A stretch of DNA of 64,000 nucleotides from Levilinea saccharolytica (GCF_001306035.1 NZ_LGCM01000058.1:28214-92213), one strand, 5' to 3'; shown: positions 35,683 to 44,830, numbered from the stretch's first letter. Notes: generated by a model from the sequence alone, not told the origin. Program-made: numbers and translations.

Positions 35683-36437
35683 TGGCATTATCCAATATCT
35701 TCGGGATTGGGCTGGTGGGCCTGGGGCTGGCGCTGCTGTTCTTCTTTGCGCTGCCGGGCCGCCAGCGAGAGGCGCGCGCCTGGCGCCCCATCCCGGCCAT
35801 TCGCCGCCTCCGGCGCGCCATTGGCTTGGCGGTGGAGGACGGCAAACGGCTGCACATTTCTTTGGGCAAGGCCAACCTGCTGACGCCGGATAACGGCTCA
35901 GCGTTGACGGCTTTAAGCACCCTGGAACGCATCGCGCGCATGAGCGTGGTCAGCGACCGCCCGCCGGTGGTCACCAGTGGGGATGGGGCTTTGGCCGTGC
36001 TCAGCCAGGATACCCTGCAGGCCGCCTACCGCACCAGCCACGCCCTGGATCAATATGACCCCGACCGCGGCCGCTTGAGCGGGCCGACGGCGCTTTCGTA
36101 TGTGGCCGGTTCACTGCCCGTCATTCGCGATGAGCAGGTTTCTACCAATATTTTGATCGGTAATTTTGGCCCCGAAGTGGCCTTGATGACCGAAGCCAGC
36201 GAAAAGGCCCGCGCCTTCACCCTGGCGGCCAGCGATTCCCTGGCGGCTCAGGCGGTGCTGTATGCCGCCGCCGAAGAGACTCTCATCGGCGAAGAACTGT
36301 TCGCCGCCCCGGCCTACCTTCAGGCCGGCGCCGCTCACCAGGCCAGCCTGCGCGTTCAGGATGTGCTGCGCTGGGTGCTGGTGGCCCTGCTGATCCTGGG
36401 GGCGCTGCTCAAGATGGCGGGGGTGGATCTGCTATGA
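35682..36437 (+). CDS. Membrane protein of DUF6754 type
   Basis: The 251-residue protein has an N-terminal helix (residues 5-25) and a C-terminal helix (about 228-248). Between them is a soluble domain with GLAVEDGKRLHISLGKANLL, PPVVTSGDGALAVLSQDTL and LPVIRDEQVSTNILIGNFGP. From memory this is the DUF6754 family of Chloroflexota, whose role is unknown. It overlaps the following gene by 4 bp. The repeated Gly-rich elements and flanking helices suggest a membrane-bound assembly factor, but this is inference. Confidence 0.75.
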   Translation: MALSNIFGIGLVGLGLALLFFFALPGRQREARAWRPIPAIRRLRRAIGLAVEDGKRLHISLGKANLLTPDNGSALTALSTLERIARMSVVSDRPPVVTSGDGALAVLSQDTLQAAYRTSHALDQYDPDRGRLSGPTALSYVAGSLPVIRDEQVSTNILIGNFGPEVALMTEASEKARAFTLAASDSLAAQAVLYAAAEETLIGEELFAAPAYLQAGAAHQASLRVQDVLRWVLVALLILGALLKMAGVDLL

Positions 36438-37060
36438 GAGCCCCCGTCGCCACTGCCGTCGCCATTGGGTTGGGCATTGTCGCCCTGCTGGGCTATTTTG
36501 TGCCCCTGCCGTTTTTGGTGGATATCCAAAGCCTGCTGCTCAGTTGGGCGGTGATTTTGGCCGCGGTGGCGGCTTTGGTGGCCATTTTTAACCTGGTGCG
36601 CGTGCACGTGCGCAAGCTGCGCGGCAGCCCGCCCAAACAGCGCGGCGATGGGTACAGCCTGCTGGTGTTGGCCGGGTTTGCGGTCACCTTCCTGGCCGGG
36701 CTGCTGTTGACGCCGGACCATCCGCAATTTCAGCAGGCGGTTTTGGCGGTGCAAACGCCGGTGGAAACCAGCCTGATCGCGGTGCTGGCGGTGACCCTGG
36801 CTTACGCCAGCCTGCGCCTGCTGCAGCGCCGCCCCAACTGGATGGGCATCCTGTTTGCCCTCAGCGCAGTCTTTTTCCTGATTCTGGCCAGCGGCGCGCT
36901 CTCAGGATTGCGCGGTTTGCCGCTTTTGGGAGATTTGCTGGGCGTGGTGGAGCGTCTGCCCCTGGCGGGCGCGCGCGGGCTGTTATTGGGCATCGGCTTA
37001 GGCAGCCTCTTGACCGGGCTGCGTATCTTGATGGGCGCGGACCGCCCATATAGCGGGTGA
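36434..37060 (+). CDS. Multi-pass membrane protein of the DUF6754 cluster
   Basis: The 208-residue protein has about six hydrophobic segments and few charges except VRVHVRKLRGSPPKQRGDGY on the inner side. I recognise no family. It overlaps both the preceding and following genes (ATGA and GTGA junctions), so its product should be made in step with them. Confidence 0.7.
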   Translation: MRAPVATAVAIGLGIVALLGYFVPLPFLVDIQSLLLSWAVILAAVAALVAIFNLVRVHVRKLRGSPPKQRGDGYSLLVLAGFAVTFLAGLLLTPDHPQFQQAVLAVQTPVETSLIAVLAVTLAYASLRLLQRRPNWMGILFALSAVFFLILASGALSGLRGLPLLGDLLGVVERLPLAGARGLLLGIGLGSLLTGLRILMGADRPYSG

Positions 37061-37062
37061 GC

Positions 37063-40000
37063 ATGGCTGAGAAGCATTGTCCGATTTGCGGAAGCAGCAA
37101 TACCGAGGCAGCCAGCAACTGCCAGTTTTGCGGCGCGCCCTTTGGGGACCTGCCGGCTCGCTCCGAGCCGGACGACACCCCGGATTGGCTGAAAGATTTC
37201 CAATCCACAGACAGCTCCGCCGCTGAACCCGAACCCGCCGCCCCGGCTGAGTCGGGCTTGCCCGATTGGCTCTCCTCCATCCGCCAGCGCTCCGCCGCGG
37301 AAGAAACGCCGGGGGTGGAGGGATTGTTGGGCGCGGAAGAAGAGGAACCGGGCGCGGTGAAAGCTGACCTGCCTGACTGGCTTTCGGATCTGCGCCCCGC
37401 CGCGGCCGAACCGCCCGCCCCAGCGGCGAGCGAGGCCGAGTCCGAAGAAGAGGATACCGCCTGGCTGAAGGGCCTGGGCGATTGGCAAAGCAGCCCCCTG
37501 GGCGGGGATTCCAGCGCCCAGGCTGCCGAGCCCGATGGGGATGATTGGCTGCGAAACCTGGGAGGCGGGTTGGACGAGACCCCCGCTGAACCGCCTTTAC
37601 CGGCGCAGCCGGCTGGAAACCAGGATTGGCTCGGCGGTCTGCGAGATTTGTCAGCGGAACGTGCCGCCCCTTCTTCCGAAGAGGAAGCGCCGTTGGAAGG
37701 GCTTCCCGCCTGGCTGGAGGATACCTCCGCGCCGCAAACCCCTGCCGCATCCGGCGATCAATTCCAGGATTGGCTGGCGGATGTGCCTGAAGAATTGCCG
37801 GCGCAGCCGAGCGCGGCCGCCGCCGGGCTGGGGGATTTGCCGGATTGGATGCAGACCCCCGCCGAAGAGGCCCCCGCCGCCGCCGGAGACACCCCCGACT
37901 GGCTGAGCGCTTTTGCCGCCGAGACCCCTGCACAAGAGACCCCGGCCGCCTCGGATGAAGCCCCTGACTGGCTGAACACCTTCGCGGCCGAGACCCCTGC
38001 GCAAGAAACCTCGGCTGCCTCGGATGAGACTCCTGACTGGCTGAATACCTTCGCGGTCGAGACCCCTGCACAGGAAACCCCGGCTGCCTCGGATGAGGCT
38101 CCTGACTGGCTGAGTGCCTTTGCGGCTGAGACCCCTGCGGAAGAAACACCTGCTGTTTCTGAAAATGAGCCGGATTGGTTGAGCGCCTTCGCTGCTGACG
38201 CCCCCGCGCAGGAAATTCCCGCTCCCCGAGGGGAGGAGACCCCCACCGCCGGAGACACCCCCGACTGGCTGAGCGCCTTCGCGGCCGAGACGCCTGCAGA
38301 AGAGACCCCGGCTGCCTCCGATGAGACCCCCGACTGGCTGAACGCTTTCGCAGCTGAAAGCCCCGCTCCCCAGGGGGAAGCCCCCTCTTTCCAGGGGGAA
38401 GCCCCGGCTGCCGCGGATGAAGCCCCCGACTGGCTGAGTGCCTTTGCGGCTGAGACCCCTGCACAAGAGACCCCGGCCGCCTCGGACGAAGCCCCCGACT
38501 GGCTGAATGCTTTTGCGGCTGAGACCCCTGCACCAGAAACGCCCGCCGCCGGAGACACCCCCGACTGGCTGAGCGCTTTCGCCGCCGAAACCCCCGCGGA
38601 AGAAACACCTGCTGTTTCTGAAAATGAGCCGGATTGGTTGAGCGCCTTCGCCGCTGACGTCCCCACGCAGGACGCCCCCTCTTTCCAGGGGGACGCCTCC
38701 TCTTTCCAGGGGGAAGCCCCCGCCGCCTCTGGCGACACACCCGATTGGTTGAGTGCTTTTGCTGAGGAGACCCCCGCTCAGGAAATCCCCACCGAATCAG
38801 CACCGGCCGCTGCCGAAGACGGAACACCCGACTGGCTCAAAGAATTCGCGGCCGACTTTTCCGCCCAGGAAACGCCGGACGCTGCCCCCCAGGCCCCCGA
38901 TTTCCAGGGGGAAGCCCCCGCCTTCCAGGGGGAGGCCCCCGCTTCTCCAGATGGGACCCGCATTTTCCAGGGTGAAACCCGCGCGTTTGACCTGCCGGAG
39001 AGCCAGCCGCCCGACGGTGAGACCGCCGACTGGCTGCGCGCCTTTGCCAGCGAGGACAGCGCCGTATTCACCTCGCCCACCGACACCACCCCCGTTAGCG
39101 GCGAGCCGGTTCCGGCTTTTGCCCTGGGGGAAGGGACTGATTTGCCCGATTGGCTCTCCGAAGTGGACCTGTCGGAGATGAATCTGGAAACCGATACCTC
39201 CGGCGACGCTGCCCTGGCCTCCGCGGATCAGGTCCCCGATTGGCTGCGCGACAAGGCCAGCCAGGCCGGTGTGGAACTGAGCAGCGAAGCCGAGGCGGAA
39301 GCCGAAGCTGCGGCAGCTCCCGCGGGCGAACTGGCCCCGGCGGCGCTGCCCGCCTGGCTGCAGGCCATGCGCCCGGTGGAAGCCGTCATGCAGACCGGGG
39401 CCGAAGGCGCCCTGGTGGAAAGCGACCGCGTGGAAAAAGCCGGGCCGTTGGCTGGTATTCAGGGCATTTTGCCCACGCTCGACCTCACCCGCCAATACCG
39501 CAAACCCCCGCGCTATTCATCCAAACTCAAAACCTCCGAAAAACAGCGCGAACATGCTGAATTGCTGGATGCGCTGGTCTCCGGTGAATCGCAGCCGCAG
39601 CAGGTGCAGCGTGAATTTGTGCAGGCCCCCCAGCGGGTTATGCGCATCGGCATCGGCCTGCTGCTAATCCTGGTGGTGGTGCTCACCTATATGTTCGGGG
39701 GCGTTCCGGCCAACCCCGCCGCGCCCGTGGAGGTGCTGCACTTCAACAACGCCGTGGGCGCTTTGCCGCCGGGCAGCACCGTGCTGCTGGCGGTGGATTA
39801 TGCCCCGGCCTATTCGGGTGAAATGCGGCTGGCCGCCACACGCGTGGTGCAGCTGCTCATGGAAAAAGGCCTGCGCCTGGCGTTGGTTTCCACCCAGGTG
39901 ACCGGGCCGGTGCTGGGCGCGGATCTGCTGCGCAGCGCCGCGGCGGAGCTGCCTGCGGGCAGCTTTAACCCCGCTGAACAAAGCGCCAACCTGGGCTATT

Positions 40001-40449
40001 TGCCGGGCGGCATCGCCTCGCTGCGCGAATTTGCCAACCAGCCGCGCCGCGCCGTCCGCTGGCCGGGCATGTGGGATCTGCCCGCGGTGCAGAATGTGAA
40101 CGCCCTGACGGATTTCTCCGCGATCATCGTCTTGACCGATCAGGTAGAAGGCGGGCGGGCCTGGATGGAACAGGTGCAGCCCCTCTTTGGCGAAAGCCCC
40201 TTCCTGCTGGTCTCCAGCGCCCAGGCGGCGCCGGTGCTTCAGGCCTATGTCAACGAGGGTCAGGCGGATGGATTGGTGGCCGGTTTCACCGGCGGTATGG
40301 CGTTCGCCGGGCTGTCCGGGCAGACGCCGGCTGGTTTAGGGGGATGGTGGGGCAGCTACCGCGCCGGGTTGTTCCTGGCAGTGGTGCTGATCTTCTTGGG
40401 GGTGATCCTTCAGGCGCTGATCCGCCTGAGCACCCGCCGGAAAGCGTGA
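37063..40449 (+). CDS. Zinc-ribbon membrane protein with about two dozen DWL repeats
   Basis: The protein has 1128 residues from the ATG at 37063; a GTG at 37057 that overlaps the upstream stop is also possible. Residues 1-30 are a zinc ribbon (CPICGSSN...CQFCG). Residues 35-780 are acidic, Ala/Pro/Glu-rich and largely disordered, and carry about 24 copies of a short element centred on DWL (forms include TPDWLSAFAAETPA and LPDWLSEV). A helix around residues 860-880 (GIGLLLILVVVLTYMFGGVP) leads to an extracytoplasmic domain of about 220 residues (EVLHFNNAVGALPPGSTVLL), and a last helix is followed by STRRKA. I recognise no family. The DWL elements could be docking motifs for a partner. Confidence 0.75.
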   Translation: MAEKHCPICGSSNTEAASNCQFCGAPFGDLPARSEPDDTPDWLKDFQSTDSSAAEPEPAAPAESGLPDWLSSIRQRSAAEETPGVEGLLGAEEEEPGAVKADLPDWLSDLRPAAAEPPAPAASEAESEEEDTAWLKGLGDWQSSPLGGDSSAQAAEPDGDDWLRNLGGGLDETPAEPPLPAQPAGNQDWLGGLRDLSAERAAPSSEEEAPLEGLPAWLEDTSAPQTPAASGDQFQDWLADVPEELPAQPSAAAAGLGDLPDWMQTPAEEAPAAAGDTPDWLSAFAAETPAQETPAASDEAPDWLNTFAAETPAQETSAASDETPDWLNTFAVETPAQETPAASDEAPDWLSAFAAETPAEETPAVSENEPDWLSAFAADAPAQEIPAPRGEETPTAGDTPDWLSAFAAETPAEETPAASDETPDWLNAFAAESPAPQGEAPSFQGEAPAAADEAPDWLSAFAAETPAQETPAASDEAPDWLNAFAAETPAPETPAAGDTPDWLSAFAAETPAEETPAVSENEPDWLSAFAADVPTQDAPSFQGDASSFQGEAPAASGDTPDWLSAFAEETPAQEIPTESAPAAAEDGTPDWLKEFAADFSAQETPDAAPQAPDFQGEAPAFQGEAPASPDGTRIFQGETRAFDLPESQPPDGETADWLRAFASEDSAVFTSPTDTTPVSGEPVPAFALGEGTDLPDWLSEVDLSEMNLETDTSGDAALASADQVPDWLRDKASQAGVELSSEAEAEAEAAAAPAGELAPAALPAWLQAMRPVEAVMQTGAEGALVESDRVEKAGPLAGIQGILPTLDLTRQYRKPPRYSSKLKTSEKQREHAELLDALVSGESQPQQVQREFVQAPQRVMRIGIGLLLILVVVLTYMFGGVPANPAAPVEVLHFNNAVGALPPGSTVLLAVDYAPAYSGEMRLAATRVVQLLMEKGLRLALVSTQVTGPVLGADLLRSAAAELPAGSFNPAEQSANLGYLPGGIASLREFANQPRRAVRWPGMWDLPAVQNVNALTDFSAIIVLTDQVEGGRAWMEQVQPLFGESPFLLVSSAQAAPVLQAYVNEGQADGLVAGFTGGMAFAGLSGQTPAGLGGWWGSYRAGLFLAVVLIFLGVILQALIRLSTRRKA
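37886..38880 (+). repeat. In-frame coding tandem repeats (DWL array)
   Basis: The DNA repeats in units of roughly 70-85 bp, each encoding one PDWLSAF/PDWLNAF element plus an Ala/Pro/Glu spacer. Two stretches about 460 bp apart (near 38137 and 38595) are almost identical over 80 bp, pointing to recent duplication of a multi-unit block. A shorter in-frame element encoding FQGEAP is interspersed. Confidence 0.85.
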
Positions 40450-40456
40450 GGCCCAG

Positions 40457-41122
40457 ATGTCAATGGATTGGATTTGGACGGCGGTGGGCTTTTTGCTGAC
40501 GGTGTGCGTGTTGAGTTACCTGTTTGGGGACAACCCGCTCTTCCGTTTGGCCACCTCCCTGTTCGTGGGCGTGGCGGCGGGGTACGCGGCTGTGCTTCTG
40601 ATTTATCAGGTGCTGCTGCCGCGCCTGGTGCTGCCTTTGCTGCAAGGTTCGCTGGCCGAACGCGGTCTGCTGGTCATTCCCCTGGTGCTGAGCGTTTTGC
40701 TGCTCTTCAAGCTCTCTCCCCGCTTCACCCGCCTGGGCAATCTTTCGATGGGGGTGATTGTGGGCGTGGGCGCCGGGGTGCTGGTGGGCGGCACGGTGTT
40801 GGGAACCCTGCTGGGTCAAACCCGCGCGGCGGTGGATGCCTTTGCCCTGCAGGGCACAGCCAGCCCGATGGTGCTCTTGTTCGAGGCGGTTCTGTTCCTG
40901 ATCGGTACAGTATCCACCCTGGTGTACTTCCATTTTGGCGTCAAGTCGCGCCCCAACCAGCCTGCCCGGCGGCCTTCGTGGATGGAATTCACGGCGAGCA
41001 TCGGCCAGGTGTTCCTGGCGGTGACTTTGGGCGCTTTGTTTGCCGGGGTGTTCGCCACGGCATTGGCCGCATTAATTGACCGTGCGGATTTCCTCTTCCG
41101 TGCGGTTCAAACGCTTTTCTGA
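40457..41122 (+). CDS. Multi-pass membrane protein of the DUF6754 cluster
   Basis: The 221-residue protein has about six membrane segments (for example WIWTAVGFLLTVCVLSYLFG at the start and GQVFLAVTLGALFAGVFATA near the end). I recognise no family. It starts 7 bp after the DWL-repeat gene and ends 9 bp before the GlmL-like gene, so it belongs to the same transcript. Confidence 0.7.
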   Translation: MSMDWIWTAVGFLLTVCVLSYLFGDNPLFRLATSLFVGVAAGYAAVLLIYQVLLPRLVLPLLQGSLAERGLLVIPLVLSVLLLFKLSPRFTRLGNLSMGVIVGVGAGVLVGGTVLGTLLGQTRAAVDAFALQGTASPMVLLFEAVLFLIGTVSTLVYFHFGVKSRPNQPARRPSWMEFTASIGQVFLAVTLGALFAGVFATALAALIDRADFLFRAVQTLF

Positions 41123-41131
41123 GTGTAGCCC

Positions 41132-42859
41132 ATGAGCCCTTCGATCATTGACGCTCAATCCATCCTGGCGGTTGAAATTGGCACGGTCACGACCCGCGCG
41201 ATCTTGTTCGACGTGGTGGATGGGCAGTACCGTTTCATCGCCCAGGGCAGCGCACCCAGCACGGTCAACGCGCCCTTCCGCGAAGCCGGGGAAGGCATTC
41301 ACCTGGCGGTCAACCGTCTGGAGGAAATCACCGGCCGCACCTTTTTAAACCTCAAGGGTGAGCTGATTCTGCCGGTGCAAAGCGACAGCAGCGGCGTGGA
41401 CCGGCTGGTGCTCACCTACACTGCCGGGCCGGTGCTGCGTGTGGTGGTGGCGGGATTGCTGGCGGATGTTTCCCTGGAAAGCGCGCGCAACCTGGCGGCC
41501 ACCCTGCCGGTGCAGGTGGTGGAAACGTTGGGCCTCAACGATACCCGCAGCCTGGATTTGCAGATGCAGGCCCTCATCGCGGCGGAACCGGATCTGGTGC
41601 TGCTGGCGGGCGGCAGTGAAAGCGGCGCCAGCCGCTCGGTGTTCAAGCTGGCCGAGCTGATCAGCCTGGCTTACCGCGTGCTGCCGCCGGACCGCCGCCC
41701 GCACGTGCTCTACGCGGGCAATCAGGCCCTGGCTAAGAAGATCAAAGAAGGTTTAGACCGCACGGTGCACACGCTGACCGCTCCGAATGTGCGCCCGTCG
41801 GTGGATATTGAAGATCTGGCCCCCGCCGAAAGCGCCCTCAGCGAAGCGGCGGCCAATATCCGCTACGCACAGATCGGCGGCCTGCAAAATTGGGCTTCCA
41901 TCAGCAGCGCCCTGCCCCTGCCGGGTTCTTTGGCCTTTGGGCGCATGATCCGCTTCCTCAGCCACATTGGGGACGCGGTGAAGGGCGTGCTGGGCGTGCA
42001 GTTGGGCTCCGGCAGCACCACCCTGGCGATGGGCAAGGGCGGCAATCTGGCGCTGGAGGTCTTCCCCTACAGCAGCGGGCGCGGAGCCTCTTTGGTGCTG
42101 GAACACAGCGCCTTAGAAGACATCACCCAATGGCTGCCGATGCACATGCCGGATGTGGTGGCGCGGGACTATTTGATGCAGAAGACCCTCCACCCTCAGG
42201 TGATCCCCACCACCAACGAGACGCTGGCTCTGGAATTGGCGCTGACGCGTCAGGCCCTGCGGCTTTCCATGCAGCAGATGCTGGCCCGCCACCCGCTGTA
42301 TAACCTGGCCTACGAACCCATTCTGGCGGGCGGGGCGGTGTTGACCCAGGCCCCCCAGCCAGCCCACGCCCTCTTGGCTCTCTTAGACGGCCTGCAGCCG
42401 GTAGGGGTGACCACCCTGTTCCTGGATCAAAACGAGCTGCTCACCAGCCTGGGGGCCGCCGCGCAGATCAATTCGCTGCTGCCCGTTCAGGTGATCGAAT
42501 CGGGTGCGCTGCTCAACCTGGGCACGGTCATCTGCCCGGTGAGCGATGCCCGCTACGGCACGCCCATCCTGCGCGCCCGCCTGGAATATGAGCGCGGTGG
42601 CGAAAATGTGGTGGAGGTACGCCAGGGTTCTTTGGTGACTCTGCCCCTGCAAAATGGGCAGGTGGCCAATCTGCACCTTCAGCCCCTGCGCCGGGTGCAG
42701 ATTGACCCGCGCGGCAAGCCGGGCCCGGCCAAATTCCAAATTGTGGGTGGGGCCTGCGGCGCGGTGATTGACGCGCGCGGCAGACCGCTGGTTCTGCCCA
42801 AAGATTCGGCCCGCCGCCGCGAGATGATCAAGAAATGGAGCCTGGCGTTCGGCATCTAG
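41132..42859 (+). CDS. GlmL/MutL-like ASKHA ATPase
   Basis: The 575-residue protein starts SILAVEIGTVTTRAILFDVV, the first phosphate loop of the actin/Hsp70-like ATPase fold, and has a second in GVLGVQLGSGSTTLAMGKGG. The sequence follows the glutamate mutase L (GlmL/MutL) pattern, including DLVLLAGGSESGASRSVF and EPILAGGAVLTQAP. Known GlmL proteins accompany adenosylcobalamin mutases and are thought to act in their repair, but no mutase subunit lies in the window. It stands in an operon of membrane proteins, so a different role such as a cell-envelope or cytoskeletal function is possible. Confidence 0.8.
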   Translation: MSPSIIDAQSILAVEIGTVTTRAILFDVVDGQYRFIAQGSAPSTVNAPFREAGEGIHLAVNRLEEITGRTFLNLKGELILPVQSDSSGVDRLVLTYTAGPVLRVVVAGLLADVSLESARNLAATLPVQVVETLGLNDTRSLDLQMQALIAAEPDLVLLAGGSESGASRSVFKLAELISLAYRVLPPDRRPHVLYAGNQALAKKIKEGLDRTVHTLTAPNVRPSVDIEDLAPAESALSEAAANIRYAQIGGLQNWASISSALPLPGSLAFGRMIRFLSHIGDAVKGVLGVQLGSGSTTLAMGKGGNLALEVFPYSSGRGASLVLEHSALEDITQWLPMHMPDVVARDYLMQKTLHPQVIPTTNETLALELALTRQALRLSMQQMLARHPLYNLAYEPILAGGAVLTQAPQPAHALLALLDGLQPVGVTTLFLDQNELLTSLGAAAQINSLLPVQVIESGALLNLGTVICPVSDARYGTPILRARLEYERGGENVVEVRQGSLVTLPLQNGQVANLHLQPLRRVQIDPRGKPGPAKFQIVGGACGAVIDARGRPLVLPKDSARRREMIKKWSLAFGI

Positions 42860-42928
42860 CCTGAGGCAGATCCGGCTGATGCACGGATTGGTACAAAGAT
42901 TGCACCTTATCCTTTGGGATTAAACACT

Positions 42929-43981
42929 ATGCAAGCACCTGTCACCCACATTTTGGCCCTCACCAACCTGCGCCGGGCGCGGCTGCTTCCGGCGGCAGGC
43001 AAAGTGTTGGTTAAGCAAGGTCAAAAGGTTTCACCCAACGATGTCATCGCGGAAACCGTGCTGCACCCGCGCCACATGGTGTTTGACGTGCGCCAAGCGC
43101 TGGGCATCACCCGCCCGGCACAGCTCAGCCAGGCCATCGAGCGCCGCGTGGGCGACAAGGTGGAGGTGGATGACGTGCTGGCGCGCTCCGGCGGCCTGTT
43201 TAAGCGCGTGCTGCGCGCGCCGGTGGCCGGGCAGGTTTCCATCATTTCCGGCGGGCGGATCGTGATGGAGGTGGACAGCCCCCTCTTCCAACTGCGCGCC
43301 GGGCTGGCGGGCATCATCACCGAGATCATCCCCGAGCGCGGCGCCATCCTGGAAGCCAGCGGGGCTTTGGTGCAAGGAACCTGGGGCAACGGGCGCACCG
43401 ATTCCGGCGTGCTGCTTTCGCTGGCCGCCACCCCCGAAGATGTACTCACCCGCGAACGCCTGGATGTGAGCATGCGCGGCGCGGTGGTGGTGGCTGGGCA
43501 CTGCGCCCAGGCAGATGCGATCCGCGCGGCCAACGAACTGCCGCTGCGCGGCTTGATCCTGGGCAGCGCCACGGCCGATTTACTCCCCGTCCTGCAAACC
43601 GCGCTCTTTCCCATCCTCTTAACGGAAGGTTTCGGCCGCATTCCTATGAATCTGGCCGCCCACCGCATTTTGACCACCAACGAGAAGCGCGACACCGCGG
43701 TCAACGCCACCGTGTGGAACGCTTTTACCGGTGAGCGCCCCGAAGTGCTCATCCCCTTGCCCGCGGCGGGCAGCGTGCCCGCCGAAAGCGTCACCCTGAA
43801 AGAGGGGCTGAACGTGCGTATTTTGGGGATGCAGCAAGCCGCGCGGGTGGGGATGATTGTGTCCCTGCCGGCGGAGCTGGTGCATTTGCCCAACGGCGTG
43901 CGCGCACGCGTGGCGCAGGTCAAATTAGAAAATGATGAGCAGTTAGCCGTGCCGCTATGCAATCTGGATGTGCTAGAATAA
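42929..43981 (+). CDS. Protein of unknown function with a lipoyl/barrel-like N-terminus
   Basis: The protein is 350 residues from the ATG at 42929. Residues 20-55 (LLPAAGKVLVKQGQKVSPND) and 75-115 resemble the barrel-sandwich hybrid folds of biotinyl/lipoyl or RnfC-type domains. The C-terminal part has GAVVVAGHCAQADAIRAANE and ARVAQVKLENDEQL. There is no signal peptide or membrane helix. I recognise no named family. It follows the GlmL-like gene by 69 bp and may form a functional pair with it. Confidence 0.65.
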   Translation: MQAPVTHILALTNLRRARLLPAAGKVLVKQGQKVSPNDVIAETVLHPRHMVFDVRQALGITRPAQLSQAIERRVGDKVEVDDVLARSGGLFKRVLRAPVAGQVSIISGGRIVMEVDSPLFQLRAGLAGIITEIIPERGAILEASGALVQGTWGNGRTDSGVLLSLAATPEDVLTRERLDVSMRGAVVVAGHCAQADAIRAANELPLRGLILGSATADLLPVLQTALFPILLTEGFGRIPMNLAAHRILTTNEKRDTAVNATVWNAFTGERPEVLIPLPAAGSVPAESVTLKEGLNVRILGMQQAARVGMIVSLPAELVHLPNGVRARVAQVKLENDEQLAVPLCNLDVLE

Positions 43982-44057
43982 TCTTGCACGGGCCTGCCGT
44001 GCCCTGGCAGTGCGCCGGGCGGGGCTGTCTGGCAACCTGAATTGGAGGAGGACAAGC

Positions 44058-44684
44058 ATGAGCAACTTTGATGACAGCGTTTTTGAGGGTTTTGAAGAAG
44101 AGCCCCCCGAAGCCCCCAAAGATAGTAAGGGCGGCGGCGGCAATAACCGCACGTTCCTAATCGCCGTGGGCATCATCGCTGCGGTCACCGTTCTGGTGGT
44201 GATCGTGGGCGGCATCTTGTTGGTGGCGCTGCGTTCCGGCGGGTCGGGCACTGCCATGCAGCAGGCTGCGCAGATCAACGCGCAGAACACCGCCACTTCG
44301 ATGGCAGCCACCAGTGTGGCGGCCACCGAGGCCTTCATGCGCATTCCCACCAATACCCCTCAGCCCACCGCCACGCCCGAACCGACCAAAACGCCGGTAG
44401 TGGTCTTCCCCACGGACACCCCGCAGCCCACCGAAGAACCTCCGCTGGCAGCCGCAGACGCGGCGGCGGTGGAATCCTCGGCGCGCACGCAGACGGTGGC
44501 GGCCTTGCTGACCCAGGCCGCGGCGGGCACCACCCCCACTGTCCCAGGCCCCACGCCCACCGCCCTGCCCAATACCGGTTTCATGGATGAAGTCGGCCTG
44601 CCGGGCATGCTGGGCCTGTCGGCGCTGCTGATTGTGGTCATCTTCCTGGCGCGCCGCCTGCGCTTCTCGGCCCACCAATCCTAA
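44058..44684 (+). CDS. Membrane protein with LPNTG sorting-type C-terminus
   Basis: The protein is 208 residues from the ATG at 44058, which has GGAGGAGGACAAGC upstream. Residues 1-33 are acidic and cytoplasmic (SNFDDSVFEGFEEEPPEAP); residues 36-62 form one helix (TFLIAVGIIAAVTVLVVIVG). A Thr/Pro/Ala-rich spacer leads to LPNTG, a hydrophobic stretch and RRLRFSAHQS. This matches the LPXTG plan for sortase in a monoderm cell, but sortase substrates normally have a cleaved signal peptide, which is not evident here. No sortase is in the window. It ends the cluster that begins at 35431. Confidence 0.7.
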   Translation: MSNFDDSVFEGFEEEPPEAPKDSKGGGGNNRTFLIAVGIIAAVTVLVVIVGGILLVALRSGGSGTAMQQAAQINAQNTATSMAATSVAATEAFMRIPTNTPQPTATPEPTKTPVVVFPTDTPQPTEEPPLAAADAAAVESSARTQTVAALLTQAAAGTTPTVPGPTPTALPNTGFMDEVGLPGMLGLSALLIVVIFLARRLRFSAHQS

Positions 44685-44753
44685 GACCCTCCCTTCTCAG
44701 GCTGCCCGGCTCCTGGCGCTGTGCCGCGCCGGCAGACGAAATATGTACCCTCG

Positions 44754-44788
44754 CTTGGGCGCCCGTCGCGGCGCCCAAGTTTTTTATT
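44754..44788 (+). terminator. Intrinsic terminator of the 35431-44684 cluster
   Basis: CTTGGGCGCC and GGCGCCCAAG form a perfect 10-bp stem with loop CGTCGC, followed by TTTTTTATT. It is in plus orientation, 70 bp after the LPNTG gene. Confidence 0.92.
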
Positions 44789-44800
44789 GGCCTGAACGGC

Positions 44801-44830
44801 AAAGAAAAAGCCCCGCCGCGGCGAGGCTTT
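44801..44830 (-). terminator. Intrinsic terminator of the phosphohexomutase gene
   Basis: On the minus strand AAAGCCTCGCCG and CGGCGGGGCTTT form a 12-bp palindromic stem with one G-T pair, followed by TTCTTT. It lies about 20 bp after the mutase stop, back to back with the plus-strand terminator. Confidence 0.8.

Noticed and set aside
36998..38827. Long antisense open frame (609 codons) and two others opposite the DWL-repeat gene
   Set aside because: They arise from the in-frame tandem repeats and GC bias of the sense gene; the translations are low-complexity Arg/Ser/Ala text without any domain.
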